Positions 9,136 through 17,814 of a DNA stretch of 64,000 nucleotides are shown in pieces. Below the pieces are notes generated by a model that did not search any database, was not told the origin of the DNA, and saw only the letters and a list, made by a program, of their open reading frames with translations. How positions within the stretch are numbered: the first letter of the stretch is position 1; each line of letters begins with the position of its first letter. Source of the stretch: Flavobacteriaceae bacterium (GTDB lineage Bacteria > Bacteroidota > Bacteroidia > Flavobacteriales > Flavobacteriaceae); contig JAKIUU010000002.1 of the NCBI GenBank assembly GCA_021647405.1, forward strand, positions 1 to 64,000. The letters run 5' to 3'. Made by a program: the position numbers and the translations under genes.

Positions 9136-12100
9136 TATTCCTACATTTAAATTGAATTAAAATTTCTGTTCCCTTTTTGTTATTAATCTCAATACTGGCA
9201 TTTAGCTGTTTGGCAAAAATAGTAATAAGCCGCACCCCAAGCGATCTGTCTGTGTTTTTAAGGTATTTTGAGGCAATTCCCACACCGTTATCCTTAATAA
9301 TAAAAGAAATCTCTTGCCTTTCTTTATCAGATTTTAGTGTGATATCTATTTTGGGATTTTTATTGTTTTTAAACGCATATTTAATGGCGTTTGAAACAGA
9401 TTCATTGGCTATCATACCCAAAGCAATACAGTCTGAAACATTTAATTTAATATCGTCGAGAGCGGTGTTAAACTGAATGTCAATATGCTCTAAATTAACC
9501 ATCTCATTCAGATTATTTATCAAATCTGAGAGGTATTTCCTTAAAGAGATGTACGAAACATTGTCTTTTGTGTATAGTACCTCATGAACAAGTGCCATAG
9601 AAGCGATGCGGTTATACGTTTCTAATAATATCTTTTTAGATTTTGATTCTTTTAGCGATGCAATCTGCATGCTTACCAAGCTAGAAATAAGCTGTAAATT
9701 ATTTTTAACACGGTGATGTACCTCTTGAATAAGGGCGTCTTTTTCTTTGTTTTGAATAAGTATTTTTTTATGACTTTTTCCTAGCGCCTCTTTTTCTGAT
9801 AAAATTACCGCCGTTTTTTGAGATATTATTTTTTCTAAATCCCTTTTTTTGTTAAGCGCTAATTTCTTTTTGTATTGAAAATAAAAGACCGTTATGCCAA
9901 TAATTATAATCCAAAACAGAATGTGATAATAAATGTTTTGATAAAAGTAAGGTTGCACTTTAACAGCTATTCTTACAATATTACTCTCTCCTGTTAAAGA
10001 GGTGGCCTTTATCTGTATTTCGGTAACATCAAGATTTAAATTACTAAAAACAGCTTTGTTCTCGCTACTCAAAGGAAGCCATTTATTATGAGATTTTTTT
10101 TTGCTGATTTTATAGTGATATTTAAGAGTGCTCTCGTAGCCCCAATTTAAAGCAGAAAAATTGGGTTTAAGTTTTTGATGGTGTTTTAATTTTATAGGAG
10201 TGTTTGGGTTCTTAATTACTTTTTCGCCATCCAAAAAAAGACTGTTCAAAATTAAGACTGGTTTTTGCGGATTCAAGCCCTCATATGGTTTTTGATAAAC
10301 CAACAGGCCTTGTTTGGCTCCCCAGACTATTTTATGCGTCTTATAAACCTTAGAAGCTCGGGAAAGCCCCACTAAATTTAAACCATATGCAACGCCAAAA
10401 TTTTTAATTGTTACATTGCGTGTTTCATCAAAGGTCAACCGCGATAAACCTAGGACTGTTGTAACCCAAAATATATTTTTATTTTCTTGTAAAACAGATA
10501 CAATTTGATTAGACAGCAAGCCCTTAGATTCGTCAAACGTATAGGTATTTTCTCCTTCAATCAATTGCAAGCCGCTAGATTGTGTGCCTATCCAAAAATG
10601 TTTTTGAGAGTCTTCAAATAATGCTGTAACGTCATTCGATAACAAACCTCTTCCTTGTGTAAGTGTGGTAATAGTGTCGTTATTAATAATGGCCACGCCG
10701 CTGTGTTCTAATGCCAACCATGTACGTCCTTTCGCATCGCAGAGCAGTGCTGTAATGTTATCTTCACTTAAACCATTGTCTTTATTAATACTGTAAAAAG
10801 CCTCCTTATATCGGTAAACCACCCCATTTTTTTCTGACGAAAACCACAGGCGTTTTTTTAAATCGCATTCTATATCTAAAAAATTATACCCTTTCTTAAA
10901 TTGGTAAAAGGTAAAATTCTTCTCAGTAAAAAGGGCAATCCCCATAGTGTAAGTTGTTAGCCACGCCTTACCTGGAGCTGTAAAATATCCATCAAAGGCA
11001 TGATGTATGGCGGTTATTTTATTACTTGTCTCGTTAGAATAGGCAAAAAATTGTGTTCCTTTTTTAGATACAATGCGGCCGCCATTTTGGAAAAACCACT
11101 CTGTTCCAGCGGGGTCTGTAACAATATTCTCTACTCTTTTAATAGGGACTTCTCCTTTAAAAGTTTCGTTATAGAAAATATTTTTGTCCAACCTTGAAAA
11201 CCCTGAAAATAAATCGGCCAACCAAATATTATCATCCCTGTCATTAAAAATTCTATAGGTACTTCTTCCGGGCAATCCTTCTTTCTTGGTTATAAAATTA
11301 AATACCCCTGCTTTGTAGTTTCCCAACCCAACGCCATAGACGTTAAACCACAAACCCTCTTTATTTTTTGCAAATGAATAGGTGTTATAACCAAAATTGT
11401 ACCTGTAAAACCCAGAACCGTCATAATATATCAACCCAGCCTCAAAAGTACCTATCCATATTTTTTTATCGTACGCTATAAAACTGTGTACATCTGCCCC
11501 CAATTTTTGTTTTTCGAGGAAATAGTGATAAAAATATTTACCATCGTACCTGCTAAACCCTTTGCCATTGTGCATACCAAACCAATAAACTCCGTTAGAC
11601 TCTTGAAAAACTTGTAACACGCCATTGTCTGATAAACCCGTCCCTTTATTAAAGATTAAAACACTGTCTTTTTTATACTTAAAAGCCCCTTTATTTAAAG
11701 TGGCTATCCAGATATTGTGTTCGGTATCTTCAGAAACTTTATTAAATAGCGTCTCTTTAAATTTTGATAAGGTAAATAAACTGTCGTTTTTAATATAATA
11801 CAAGCCATCTTTAGCTGTTACCCAAAGTCTGTTTTTAGAATCGAGAAATAAATTTTCTATGCCATTAGAGGACAATCCAGATTGGGTATCAACAATGCTA
11901 AAAGTACGCCCATCGTACTTTGCCAAACCAAGGTCTCCTGAGCCCAGCCACATAAAACCCATACTGTCTTGAGCTATGTCTGTTATAACATCAGAAAAGG
12001 CGCCGTGTTCCCTATTTAAGTATTTAATATTGTATTTAGAGTTGTCTCTAAAAAGTAAATTTGGTGCCTTAAAAATTTTGTGATATTTAATTTTCTTACC

Positions 12101-12382
12101 CTTAAACAAAAAAGGGCGTTGTTGCGGTTTTCCTACTGTATTGACTGTAACAACAACAGGTTTTATGTCAAGGTATTTTGCCTTAGGCGCCTTTAAAGAA
12201 TATTTTAAAGGGGTTGCTATGGTCTTTTTTATGATTTTTTTCGGATTTAATTTTTGAGGAGGTGCCATCATTTTATTAGTGACCGAAACAAGGCGCGTAG
12301 AATCTTTAAAAAAAGACAAATTTTGAGCCTTTAAGTTATAACTTAAGCACAAAAAAAGCATTATTAAAATTTTATTTTTCAA
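9116..12382 (-). CDS. Propeller-type sensor histidine kinase (HisKA_2)
   Basis: The 1088-residue sensor begins with a signal peptide (residues 1-19, ending LKA). About 550 residues of Reg_prop beta-propeller repeats follow (GFMWLGSGDLGLAKYDG, NRLWVTAKDGLYYI and similar) and a Y_Y_Y-like domain, all predicted periplasmic. A single membrane helix lies near residues 815-840. The cytoplasmic part has a HisKA_2 dimerisation domain with the phospho-histidine in VHHRVKNNLQL (about 888) and an HATPase with the N box (NESVSNAIKYAF) and G box (DNGVGI). There is no fused receiver, unlike the classic hybrid systems for polysaccharide utilisation; the partner regulator is the overlapping downstream gene. 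The sensed ligand cannot be read from the sequence. Confidence 0.94.
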   Translation of the reverse strand: MKNKILIMLFLCLSYNLKAQNLSFFKDSTRLVSVTNKMMAPPQKLNPKKIIKKTIATPLKYSLKAPKAKYLDIKPVVVTVNTVGKPQQRPFLFKGKKIKYHKIFKAPNLLFRDNSKYNIKYLNREHGAFSDVITDIAQDSMGFMWLGSGDLGLAKYDGRTFSIVDTQSGLSSNGIENLFLDSKNRLWVTAKDGLYYIKNDSLFTLSKFKETLFNKVSEDTEHNIWIATLNKGAFKYKKDSVLIFNKGTGLSDNGVLQVFQESNGVYWFGMHNGKGFSRYDGKYFYHYFLEKQKLGADVHSFIAYDKKIWIGTFEAGLIYYDGSGFYRYNFGYNTYSFAKNKEGLWFNVYGVGLGNYKAGVFNFITKKEGLPGRSTYRIFNDRDDNIWLADLFSGFSRLDKNIFYNETFKGEVPIKRVENIVTDPAGTEWFFQNGGRIVSKKGTQFFAYSNETSNKITAIHHAFDGYFTAPGKAWLTTYTMGIALFTEKNFTFYQFKKGYNFLDIECDLKKRLWFSSEKNGVVYRYKEAFYSINKDNGLSEDNITALLCDAKGRTWLALEHSGVAIINNDTITTLTQGRGLLSNDVTALFEDSQKHFWIGTQSSGLQLIEGENTYTFDESKGLLSNQIVSVLQENKNIFWVTTVLGLSRLTFDETRNVTIKNFGVAYGLNLVGLSRASKVYKTHKIVWGAKQGLLVYQKPYEGLNPQKPVLILNSLFLDGEKVIKNPNTPIKLKHHQKLKPNFSALNWGYESTLKYHYKISKKKSHNKWLPLSSENKAVFSNLNLDVTEIQIKATSLTGESNIVRIAVKVQPYFYQNIYYHILFWIIIIGITVFYFQYKKKLALNKKRDLEKIISQKTAVILSEKEALGKSHKKILIQNKEKDALIQEVHHRVKNNLQLISSLVSMQIASLKESKSKKILLETYNRIASMALVHEVLYTKDNVSYISLRKYLSDLINNLNEMVNLEHIDIQFNTALDDIKLNVSDCIALGMIANESVSNAIKYAFKNNKNPKIDITLKSDKERQEISFIIKDNGVGIASKYLKNTDRSLGVRLITIFAKQLNASIEINNKKGTEILIQFKCRNNEDCNR

Positions 12383-12406
12383 ATATCTTGTTTTCTATAA
12401 CAAAAA

Positions 12407-12414
12407 CAAATGTA
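12407..12414 (-). promoter_or_regulatory. Candidate -7 box for the two-component operon
   Basis: On the minus strand the sequence reads TACATTTG, a match to the Bacteroidota -7 consensus TAnnTTTG, 24 bases before the kinase ATG. No well-placed -33 TTG was found, so support is moderate. Confidence 0.45.
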
Positions 12415-12507
12415 TCATTTTATGTTGAACCTTCGAATAAATTCAAGATTAGTAACCTTGTTTTGTACGTGTTTGAAATATCCAACCCTTTATAATGGCA
12501 ATTTATA

Positions 12508-12515
12508 TACCTTTG
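12508..12515 (+). promoter_or_regulatory. Candidate -7 box for the acyl-CoA dehydrogenase operon
   Basis: TACCTTTG matches TAnnTTTG and lies 22 bases before the ATG at 12538. A -33 TTG at the usual distance is not obvious. Confidence 0.5.
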
Positions 12516-12537
12516 TAAGCATCCTATTTTTTATAAA

Positions 12538-13749
12538 ATGAAACTATTTAATACAGCTCAATTAGAAGCGATTCTTCCTAAAATTCAAAACATTGTCAAT
12601 ACACATATTATCCCTTTAGAGCGGGAATATTTACAACAAAACTTTAGTAAAGTCAAACCAAAACTTGAAGAAATTCGTCAGAAAATTAAAAAAGAAGGCT
12701 TGTGGAATCCACATTTAAGTACTGCTCTTGGCGGATTGGGCTTAAGCCTTACAGAATTCGGGCAAGTAAGCGAGGCTTTAGGGCAATCGCCTTACGGGCA
12801 TTATTGTTTTAACTGCAACGCGCCCGATATTGGCAATCAGGAATTGCTTTTAGGACATGCTTCAAACTTTATTAAAGATCAATTTTTACAACCTCTTTTA
12901 GAAGGTAAAATTCGCAGCTGTTTTTCTATGACCGAACCCCATTTTGCCGGGTCAAATCCAACTGAAATGGACACAAGTGCTTTAAAAGAGGGCAACAATT
13001 ACATTATTAACGGTAAAAAATGGTTTACCTCTTCGGCTGATGGCGCCAGTTTTGCGGTGGTTATGGCTAACACGAATCCCGAAGCCGAAAACAAATACCA
13101 ACGCGCTAGTATGATTGTGGTACCAACTGACAACCCTGGCTTTAAATTAACCTGTAATACCCCCATTATGGGCGATACTAACGACGATTATTTTAGTCAC
13201 GGCGAAGTAAGTTATACCAATTGTAAAGTGCCTGTTAAAAACCTTATCGGGATAGAAGGACAAGGATTTGCTTTAGCACAACAACGTTTAGGCCCTGGGC
13301 GAATTCACCACTGTATGCGGTGGATTGGTATTTGCGAACGCGCTTTCGATTTAATGTGTCAACGGGCTGCCACACGCCAGTTAGCAAAAGGGGTTATGTT
13401 GGGCGAAAAACAAAGCATTCAGAATTTTATAGCCGACTCGCGTGCCGAAATCAATGCGGCTCGTTTTATGGTTTTACACACCGCAACAAAAATTGACAAC
13501 GAAGGCGCTAAAACCGCACGTATAGAAATATCGACCATTAAATTTTATGTGGCCAATGTTTTACAACGGGTTTTAGATCGTGCTATTCAAGTGCACGGCG
13601 CCTTGGGTTTAACCGATTATACTGTACTGGCTTTTTGGTACCGTCACGAACGTGCCGCCCGCATTTACGACGGTCCCGACGAAGTACACAAAGCTGCTTT
13701 AGCGCGTCAGGTTTTAAAAGCTTATGGTTTAAATACCAGCGTGGTATGA
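12538..13749 (+). CDS. Acyl-CoA dehydrogenase, ACAD10/11-like
   Basis: A 403-residue flavoenzyme of the acyl-CoA dehydrogenase superfamily, of usual length for the family. Visible marks are CFSMTEP in the FAD/substrate region, the KWFTSSADGA segment, the C-terminal helical domain with RIHHCMRWIG, and the terminal YDGPDEVHK motif. That last motif is typical of the ACAD10/ACAD11 branch rather than of the short-chain enzymes of ordinary beta-oxidation. The gene overlaps the downstream APH-like kinase by four bases (ATGA). In vertebrate ACAD10/11 the same two activities are fused in one protein, and in Pseudomonas LvaC and LvaA are neighbours. A role in removing the hydroxyl group from 4-hydroxyacyl-CoA, together with the kinase, is inferred. 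Confidence 0.92.
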   Translation: MKLFNTAQLEAILPKIQNIVNTHIIPLEREYLQQNFSKVKPKLEEIRQKIKKEGLWNPHLSTALGGLGLSLTEFGQVSEALGQSPYGHYCFNCNAPDIGNQELLLGHASNFIKDQFLQPLLEGKIRSCFSMTEPHFAGSNPTEMDTSALKEGNNYIINGKKWFTSSADGASFAVVMANTNPEAENKYQRASMIVVPTDNPGFKLTCNTPIMGDTNDDYFSHGEVSYTNCKVPVKNLIGIEGQGFALAQQRLGPGRIHHCMRWIGICERAFDLMCQRAATRQLAKGVMLGEKQSIQNFIADSRAEINAARFMVLHTATKIDNEGAKTARIEISTIKFYVANVLQRVLDRAIQVHGALGLTDYTVLAFWYRHERAARIYDGPDEVHKAALARQVLKAYGLNTSVV

Positions 13750-14816
13750 ATGAAGCCTTAGATAAAGCACAAAAAGTCCACGATGGCGAAGCGCTTGATA
13801 TTAAAAAGTTAAACACTTACTTTGAAGGACATCTGAGTCCTTTTGAAAAGATTACCGCGGTAAAACAATTCCCTGGAGGCTATTCTAATCTCACTTACTT
13901 GCTCAAAACAGCTACAAAGGAATATGTATTACGACGTCCGCCTAGAGGCGCAAAAATAAAATCGGCTCACGATATGCATCGCGAATTCGAAGTGCTCAGC
14001 CAATTGCAACCTGTCTATACCAAAATTCCGCAACCTGTTTGTTATTGTGATGATGCAACTATTATTGGCGCGTCATTTTATATTATGGAACGTATAAAAG
14101 GCGTCATTTTACGCAATCAAATCCCAAAAGGGCTGACTTTAACAACTGCTCATTTTAAACAATTATCTACCGAATGTATCGATACACTTTTGGCATTACA
14201 CCAGCTCGATATTAATAAAACAGGCTTGGTAAATCTAGGAAATCCGGAAGGCTATGTCTCTCGACAAGTAAGTGGTTGGACCAAGCGCTATTTTAATGCA
14301 GAAACTGACAGTATAAAGGGTATGAATAAAGCAGCCGAATGGTTGCAAAGCCATTTACCACAAACACAAACAACTGCTTTTATCCACAACGATTTTAAAT
14401 ATGACAATTTTATTTTAGACCTAAATAACTTACATATCAAAGCCGTTTTAGATTGGGAAATGGCTACCGTGGGCGACCCGCTTATGGATTTGGGAACTAC
14501 CTTAGCTTACTGGGTTGAATCAGAAGACAATAAAGCACTTCGCGCTTTTAATCTTACTTGGGTTGATGGTAATTTAAGGCGTGAAGAAGTCGTAACTTAT
14601 TACGCTTCGCAAAGCCCTTTAGACCTTAAAGACATCGTATTTTATTACGTCTTTGGCAGTTTTAAATTGGGTGTCATCGCACAACAGATTTATGCACGCT
14701 ACAAAAAAGGTTTTAGCAAAGACCCCCGATTTGCAGGGCTCATTTATGTTGTAAACGCTTGCGCGGATAATGCCCAACAGGCAATTAAATTTAATAGAAT
14801 TCACGATTTTAGATAA
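13746..14816 (+). CDS. APH-family kinase, ACAD11/LvaA-like
   Basis: About 356 residues with an aminoglycoside-phosphotransferase (protein-kinase-like) fold. Seen are the substrate/ATP lobe motif GGYSNLTYLL, the RRPPRG segment, the catalytic loop FIHNDFKYDN (HxDxxxxN) and the metal-binding DWEMATVGDP. The start at 13746 is chosen because it forms an ATGA overlap with the dehydrogenase stop. An ATG-opened frame also exists from 13635, but it would read through the dehydrogenase gene. Family members linked to acyl-CoA dehydrogenases phosphorylate 4-hydroxyacyl-CoA, so antibiotic resistance is unlikely. Strong translational coupling to the upstream gene supports a joint reaction. Confidence 0.9.
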   Translation: MNEALDKAQKVHDGEALDIKKLNTYFEGHLSPFEKITAVKQFPGGYSNLTYLLKTATKEYVLRRPPRGAKIKSAHDMHREFEVLSQLQPVYTKIPQPVCYCDDATIIGASFYIMERIKGVILRNQIPKGLTLTTAHFKQLSTECIDTLLALHQLDINKTGLVNLGNPEGYVSRQVSGWTKRYFNAETDSIKGMNKAAEWLQSHLPQTQTTAFIHNDFKYDNFILDLNNLHIKAVLDWEMATVGDPLMDLGTTLAYWVESEDNKALRAFNLTWVDGNLRREEVVTYYASQSPLDLKDIVFYYVFGSFKLGVIAQQIYARYKKGFSKDPRFAGLIYVVNACADNAQQAIKFNRIHDFR

Positions 14817-14914
14817 TTGTCTTACAATTTCATTTAGAAGTGTGCTTTAGCCAAAACAATCAAATTCAAAACAAGAGGTGATTTTAAATAAATGGTAAAT
14901 CCTGTTTTTCAAAA

Positions 14915-14975
14915 GGGTTGGGCTTTAGCCCATCCTAAAAAATGCAATCATCCTATCGGCTTTAGCCAAAACAAT
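14915..14975 (+). repeat. REP-like hairpin repeat, left copy
   Basis: A 61-base unit containing the palindrome GGGCTTTAGCCC and ending CGGCTTTAGCCAAAACAAT. It matches 15700-15760 at 56 of 61 positions. A partial copy (GCTTTAGCCAAAACAAT) is at 14844-14860. It flanks the transposase gene, as REP elements flank RAYT genes. Confidence 0.8.
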
Positions 14976-15000
14976 AAAATTATATTTCACATCTTTTCCC

Positions 15001-15008
15001 TACTTTTG
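15001..15008 (+). promoter_or_regulatory. Candidate -7 box before the RAYT gene
   Basis: TACTTTTG matches TAnnTTTG and lies 20 bases before the ATG at 15029. The surrounding bases TCTTTTCCCTACTTTTG are repeated before the MDR gene at 15869, so this promoter looks duplicated. Confidence 0.5.
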
Positions 15009-15028
15009 AGAAACTAAATAAATATAAA

Positions 15029-15472
15029 ATGCCTTTTATCAAAGTTTATATTCATACGGTATGGAGTACAAAAAATAGAAATCCTTTCTTGTCATCAAAA
15101 GAAATCAGACAAAAAGTGTGGCAACACATCAGAGAAAATGCTAAGAAAAAAGGGGTTTTTATCGATTTTGTCAATGGTTATTCAGACCATTGCCACTGTT
15201 TAATTTCGCTAGGAGTTGACCAAACAATTCAAAAAATTATGCAATTGATAAAAGGCGAATCTTCTTTTTGGATAAATAAACAAAATCTGACTACAGATAA
15301 ATTTGAATGGCAAGATGAATATTTTGCGGTTTCTGTCTCTGAATCTATGATTGATCGTGTTAGGAATTATATTAAAAATCAGGAAGCTCACCATAAAGCA
15401 AAATCATTTATAGAAGAATATGATGTGTTTATCAAAAAATATAGATTTGAAAAGCACAAAGATTTTGGCTAA
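15029..15472 (+). CDS. REP-associated tyrosine transposase (Y1/IS200-like)
   Basis: A 147-residue Y1 HUH transposase of usual TnpA length. It has the HxH metal-binding pair (H54, H56 in SDHCHCLISL), a single catalytic tyrosine (Y113 in VRNYIKNQEAHH) and the family's N-terminal VWSTKNRNPFLS. The HUH nuclease cuts and rejoins single-stranded DNA at hairpin-marked ends. Matching 61-base repeats with GCTTTAGCC palindromes flank it, so I classify it as a RAYT with its own REP elements rather than a free IS. The gene's stop codon lies inside another palindrome of the same type (TTGGCTAAAGCCAA, 15465-15478). It splits a lipid-catabolism gene set. Confidence 0.88.
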   Translation: MPFIKVYIHTVWSTKNRNPFLSSKEIRQKVWQHIRENAKKKGVFIDFVNGYSDHCHCLISLGVDQTIQKIMQLIKGESSFWINKQNLTTDKFEWQDEYFAVSVSESMIDRVRNYIKNQEAHHKAKSFIEEYDVFIKKYRFEKHKDFG

Positions 15473-15499
15473 AGCCAAATAAAAATATTTAATCTTATT

Positions 15500-15554
15500 C
15501 CTCCTGCTGAAGCAGGAGGCAATTCAAAGCAGGGGACAATTCAAAGCAGGGGAC
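15500..15554 (+). repeat. Perfect hairpin followed by a 17-base tandem repeat
   Basis: CCTCCTGC (15500-15507) pairs with GCAGGAGG (15512-15519) around a four-base loop. Two exact 17-base units (AATTCAAAGCAGGGGAC, 15521-15537 and 15538-15554) follow, then a T run. It may end transposase transcription. The remainder of 15473-15868 holds the right REP copy and a promoter but no gene. Confidence 0.65.
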
Positions 15555-15699
15555 AATTTTTTTATATATCTCCCACCAATCATACAAACTAAAGCTGGAT
15601 GAAATAATTTTGAATAATTTTACCTACCTTCTTAATTACCCAATTTAGATTGGACTAGTCCATCTAATTACAATGCTTCAACTCTTATCTATTCAACTA

Positions 15700-15760
15700 G
15701 GGTTGGGCTTTAGCCCATCCTAAAGAAAACAAGCATCCAATCGGCTTTAGCCAAAACAAT
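15700..15760 (+). repeat. REP-like hairpin repeat, right copy
   Basis: Same orientation as and 56/61 identical to 14915-14975, again followed by a TCTTTTCCCTACTTTTG promoter-like stretch and a start codon. The left and right arrangements are therefore parallel over more than 100 bases. Confidence 0.8.
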
Positions 15761-15835
15761 CAATAACAAAATGGCATTATTTTCTATTTTGAATTTACCT
15801 CCAGATTTGGCTAGAGGAATCTCCTATCTTTTCCC

Positions 15836-15843
15836 TACTTTTG
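15836..15843 (+). promoter_or_regulatory. Candidate -7 box before the MDR oxidoreductase
   Basis: TACTTTTG matches TAnnTTTG, 25 bases before the ATG at 15869, in a context shared with the RAYT promoter. Confidence 0.5.
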
Positions 15844-15868
15844 GACAAACTAAAAAAATAAAAATCCT

Positions 15869-16846
15869 ATGAAAGCCATACGCATCCATAAAACAGGCGG
15901 TCAAGACGTCCTTAAATTCGAAACATTAGAAACACCTATTTGCCAAGCAGACCAAGTTGTGGTAAACATTAAAAGCGCTTCTGTAAATTATTCCGATGTC
16001 CTTATCCGCAAAGGTGATTATCCTTATATGCCAACATTCCCAGCCATTTTAGGCAATGAAGCGGCAGGTATCATTACCAAAGTGGGTTCAGCCATAAAAC
16101 ATTTAAAAGTAGGACAACGCGTCATTGCTTTTGGCGGTCCGGCATATGCAACAGAGGCTGTGGTTAAAGCTTCATCCATCATTCCTATTCCAGATGCAGT
16201 CGCTTTTGACGAAGCCGCTGCGCTCCCCATTATTTACCTAACCGCTTATCATATGTTACATTCTGTGAGACGCGTTACAGCAGGCGAAACCGTTTTGGTA
16301 CATGCCGCCGCCGGTGGTGTGGGTACGGCGCTGATTCAGTTGGCAAAAATTGCCAATATCACCCTTATCGGATTGACCAGTAAAGACGCTAAAGCCGCCG
16401 TTATTAAAGAAATGGGCTACCAGCATGTGATTAATTACAAAACAGAAGATGTGGTGGCACGCGTTAACGAAATCACCAAAGATAAAGGCGTTGATTTGAT
16501 AATAGATTGTATTGGCGGTCCGCGATTTGACGCTAATTTTAAAATGCTCGCCACCCTTGGACATATTATTTGGTACGGTATTGTGGCCGGCCCCCCTTCA
16601 ACCGATTTTAAAGTAGCTCTGGGTAGCAAACCTCATAAATGCCATTCGGTTTCCATGTTCCATCTCTATGGCATCTTAAACAATCCTGCCTTAATGATGG
16701 CCTCGTTTAAAACACTTATCGGCTATTTATTAAGCGGTCAAATAAAACCTGTTATTCACGCACGACTACCTTTATCGGAGGCTGGTAAAGCCCATGCCAT
16801 TCTCGAAAATCATGAAAATATTGGCAAAGTCATTTTAAAACCATAA
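15869..16846 (+). CDS. MDR-family NADPH:quinone oxidoreductase-like protein
   Basis: A 325-residue medium-chain dehydrogenase/reductase of the zinc-independent quinone reductase type. The GroES-like N-terminus has VNYSDVLIRKGDYP and GNEAAGIITKVG. The nucleotide-binding fold carries VLVHAAAGGVG, followed by helix QLAKIANITLIG and the basic/hydroxyl patch that favours NADPH. Catalytic zinc ligands of alcohol dehydrogenases are not seen. It likely reduces a quinone or an alpha,beta-unsaturated carbonyl compound. Neighbouring genes act on acyl-CoA, so an enoyl-type substrate is plausible but not shown. The gene has its own promoter-like box and is separated from the kinase by the RAYT insertion. 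Confidence 0.9.
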   Translation: MKAIRIHKTGGQDVLKFETLETPICQADQVVVNIKSASVNYSDVLIRKGDYPYMPTFPAILGNEAAGIITKVGSAIKHLKVGQRVIAFGGPAYATEAVVKASSIIPIPDAVAFDEAAALPIIYLTAYHMLHSVRRVTAGETVLVHAAAGGVGTALIQLAKIANITLIGLTSKDAKAAVIKEMGYQHVINYKTEDVVARVNEITKDKGVDLIIDCIGGPRFDANFKMLATLGHIIWYGIVAGPPSTDFKVALGSKPHKCHSVSMFHLYGILNNPALMMASFKTLIGYLLSGQIKPVIHARLPLSEAGKAHAILENHENIGKVILKP

Positions 16847-16926
16847 TTGTCAGAATAAAGACCCTAGACCGCTGCGCTTTTAGAATCAAGATATGTTTTA
16901 GGTTAAACCATTAAAAAATTATAAAA

Positions 16927-17814
16927 ATGAAAACATTAAAAGACATACACAACATCCTTATTTTAGGCAGTGGTACTTTAGGCTTACGTATCGGTTTGGC
17001 TTGTGCTTTAAATAATTACAAAGTCACTATTTACGATATTGACGAAAAAGCTTTTGCATCGGCTAAAAAAATACAAGCCAATTTGCTCAAAATTTTAGTC
17101 AAAGCGCAAACTTATACACAAAAACAAGCAGATGCTGCGCTACAAAACCTACAGTTTACAAGCAATGCTCAGGAGGCGGCTCAAAAGGCCGATTTGGTAA
17201 GCGAATCGGTTACAGAAAACATCACTATCAAGAAAAAAGTATGGCAACAATTCGGGAAACTGTGTCCACCAAAAACAATTTTTACAACTAATACTTCGTC
17301 ATTATTGCCTTCGCTTTACGCGGATGATACGGGCAGACCCGAACGCTTTTGTGCTTTTCATTTTCACGATGTGTTTTATGCTAACGTAGTAGATATTATG
17401 CCCAATCCGCAAACGGAAACTTGGATTATTAAGTTACTTCAAGACTTTGGTAAAAGCATTCAACAGACACCTGTTATTGTTCAAAAAGAATCGCCCGCCT
17501 ATATTTTTAATGCCATGCTGATTGCGCTTATAGGTGCGGCTGGTGCTTTGGTAACTTACGACATCGCCAGTATTGAAGATGTTGACCGTTCTTGGATGGG
17601 AAATTTTAAAATGACCCGAGGTCCTTTTGGCATTATTGACGAAATTGGTTTGGATACCGCTTGGCATGTAACAAGTCCTAAAAAAGATAAAAAAAGCAAA
17701 CGTTTTGCAACTTTATTAAAAACATATATTGACAAAGGCAAATTGGGTAGAAAAACTGGCGAAGGCTTTTATAAATATCCCAATCCACGGTTTTTGGATA
17801 CCGATTTTATTTAA
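16927..17814 (+). CDS. 3-hydroxyacyl-CoA dehydrogenase
   Basis: A 295-residue protein with the NAD-binding Rossmann motif GSGTLG and acidic YDID at the end of beta-2, the ESVTEN segment, NTSSLLPS and the catalytic-histidine region FHFHDVFYANVVDIMP. A C-terminal helical domain follows (GPFGIIDEIGLDTAW, GRKTGEGFYKYPNP). It oxidises 3-hydroxyacyl-CoA to 3-ketoacyl-CoA with NAD in beta-oxidation. It follows the MDR gene by 80 bases and probably forms one functional set with the acyl-CoA dehydrogenase and kinase upstream. Its end overlaps the end of the convergent nucleotidyltransferase gene by eight bases. Confidence 0.93.
   Translation: MKTLKDIHNILILGSGTLGLRIGLACALNNYKVTIYDIDEKAFASAKKIQANLLKILVKAQTYTQKQADAALQNLQFTSNAQEAAQKADLVSESVTENITIKKKVWQQFGKLCPPKTIFTTNTSSLLPSLYADDTGRPERFCAFHFHDVFYANVVDIMPNPQTETWIIKLLQDFGKSIQQTPVIVQKESPAYIFNAMLIALIGAAGALVTYDIASIEDVDRSWMGNFKMTRGPFGIIDEIGLDTAWHVTSPKKDKKSKRFATLLKTYIDKGKLGRKTGEGFYKYPNPRFLDTDFI

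Noticed and set aside
13635..14816. A longer start for the APH-like kinase at 13635.
   Set aside because: It would overlap more than 100 bases of the dehydrogenase gene; the ATGA at 13746 is the natural coupled start.
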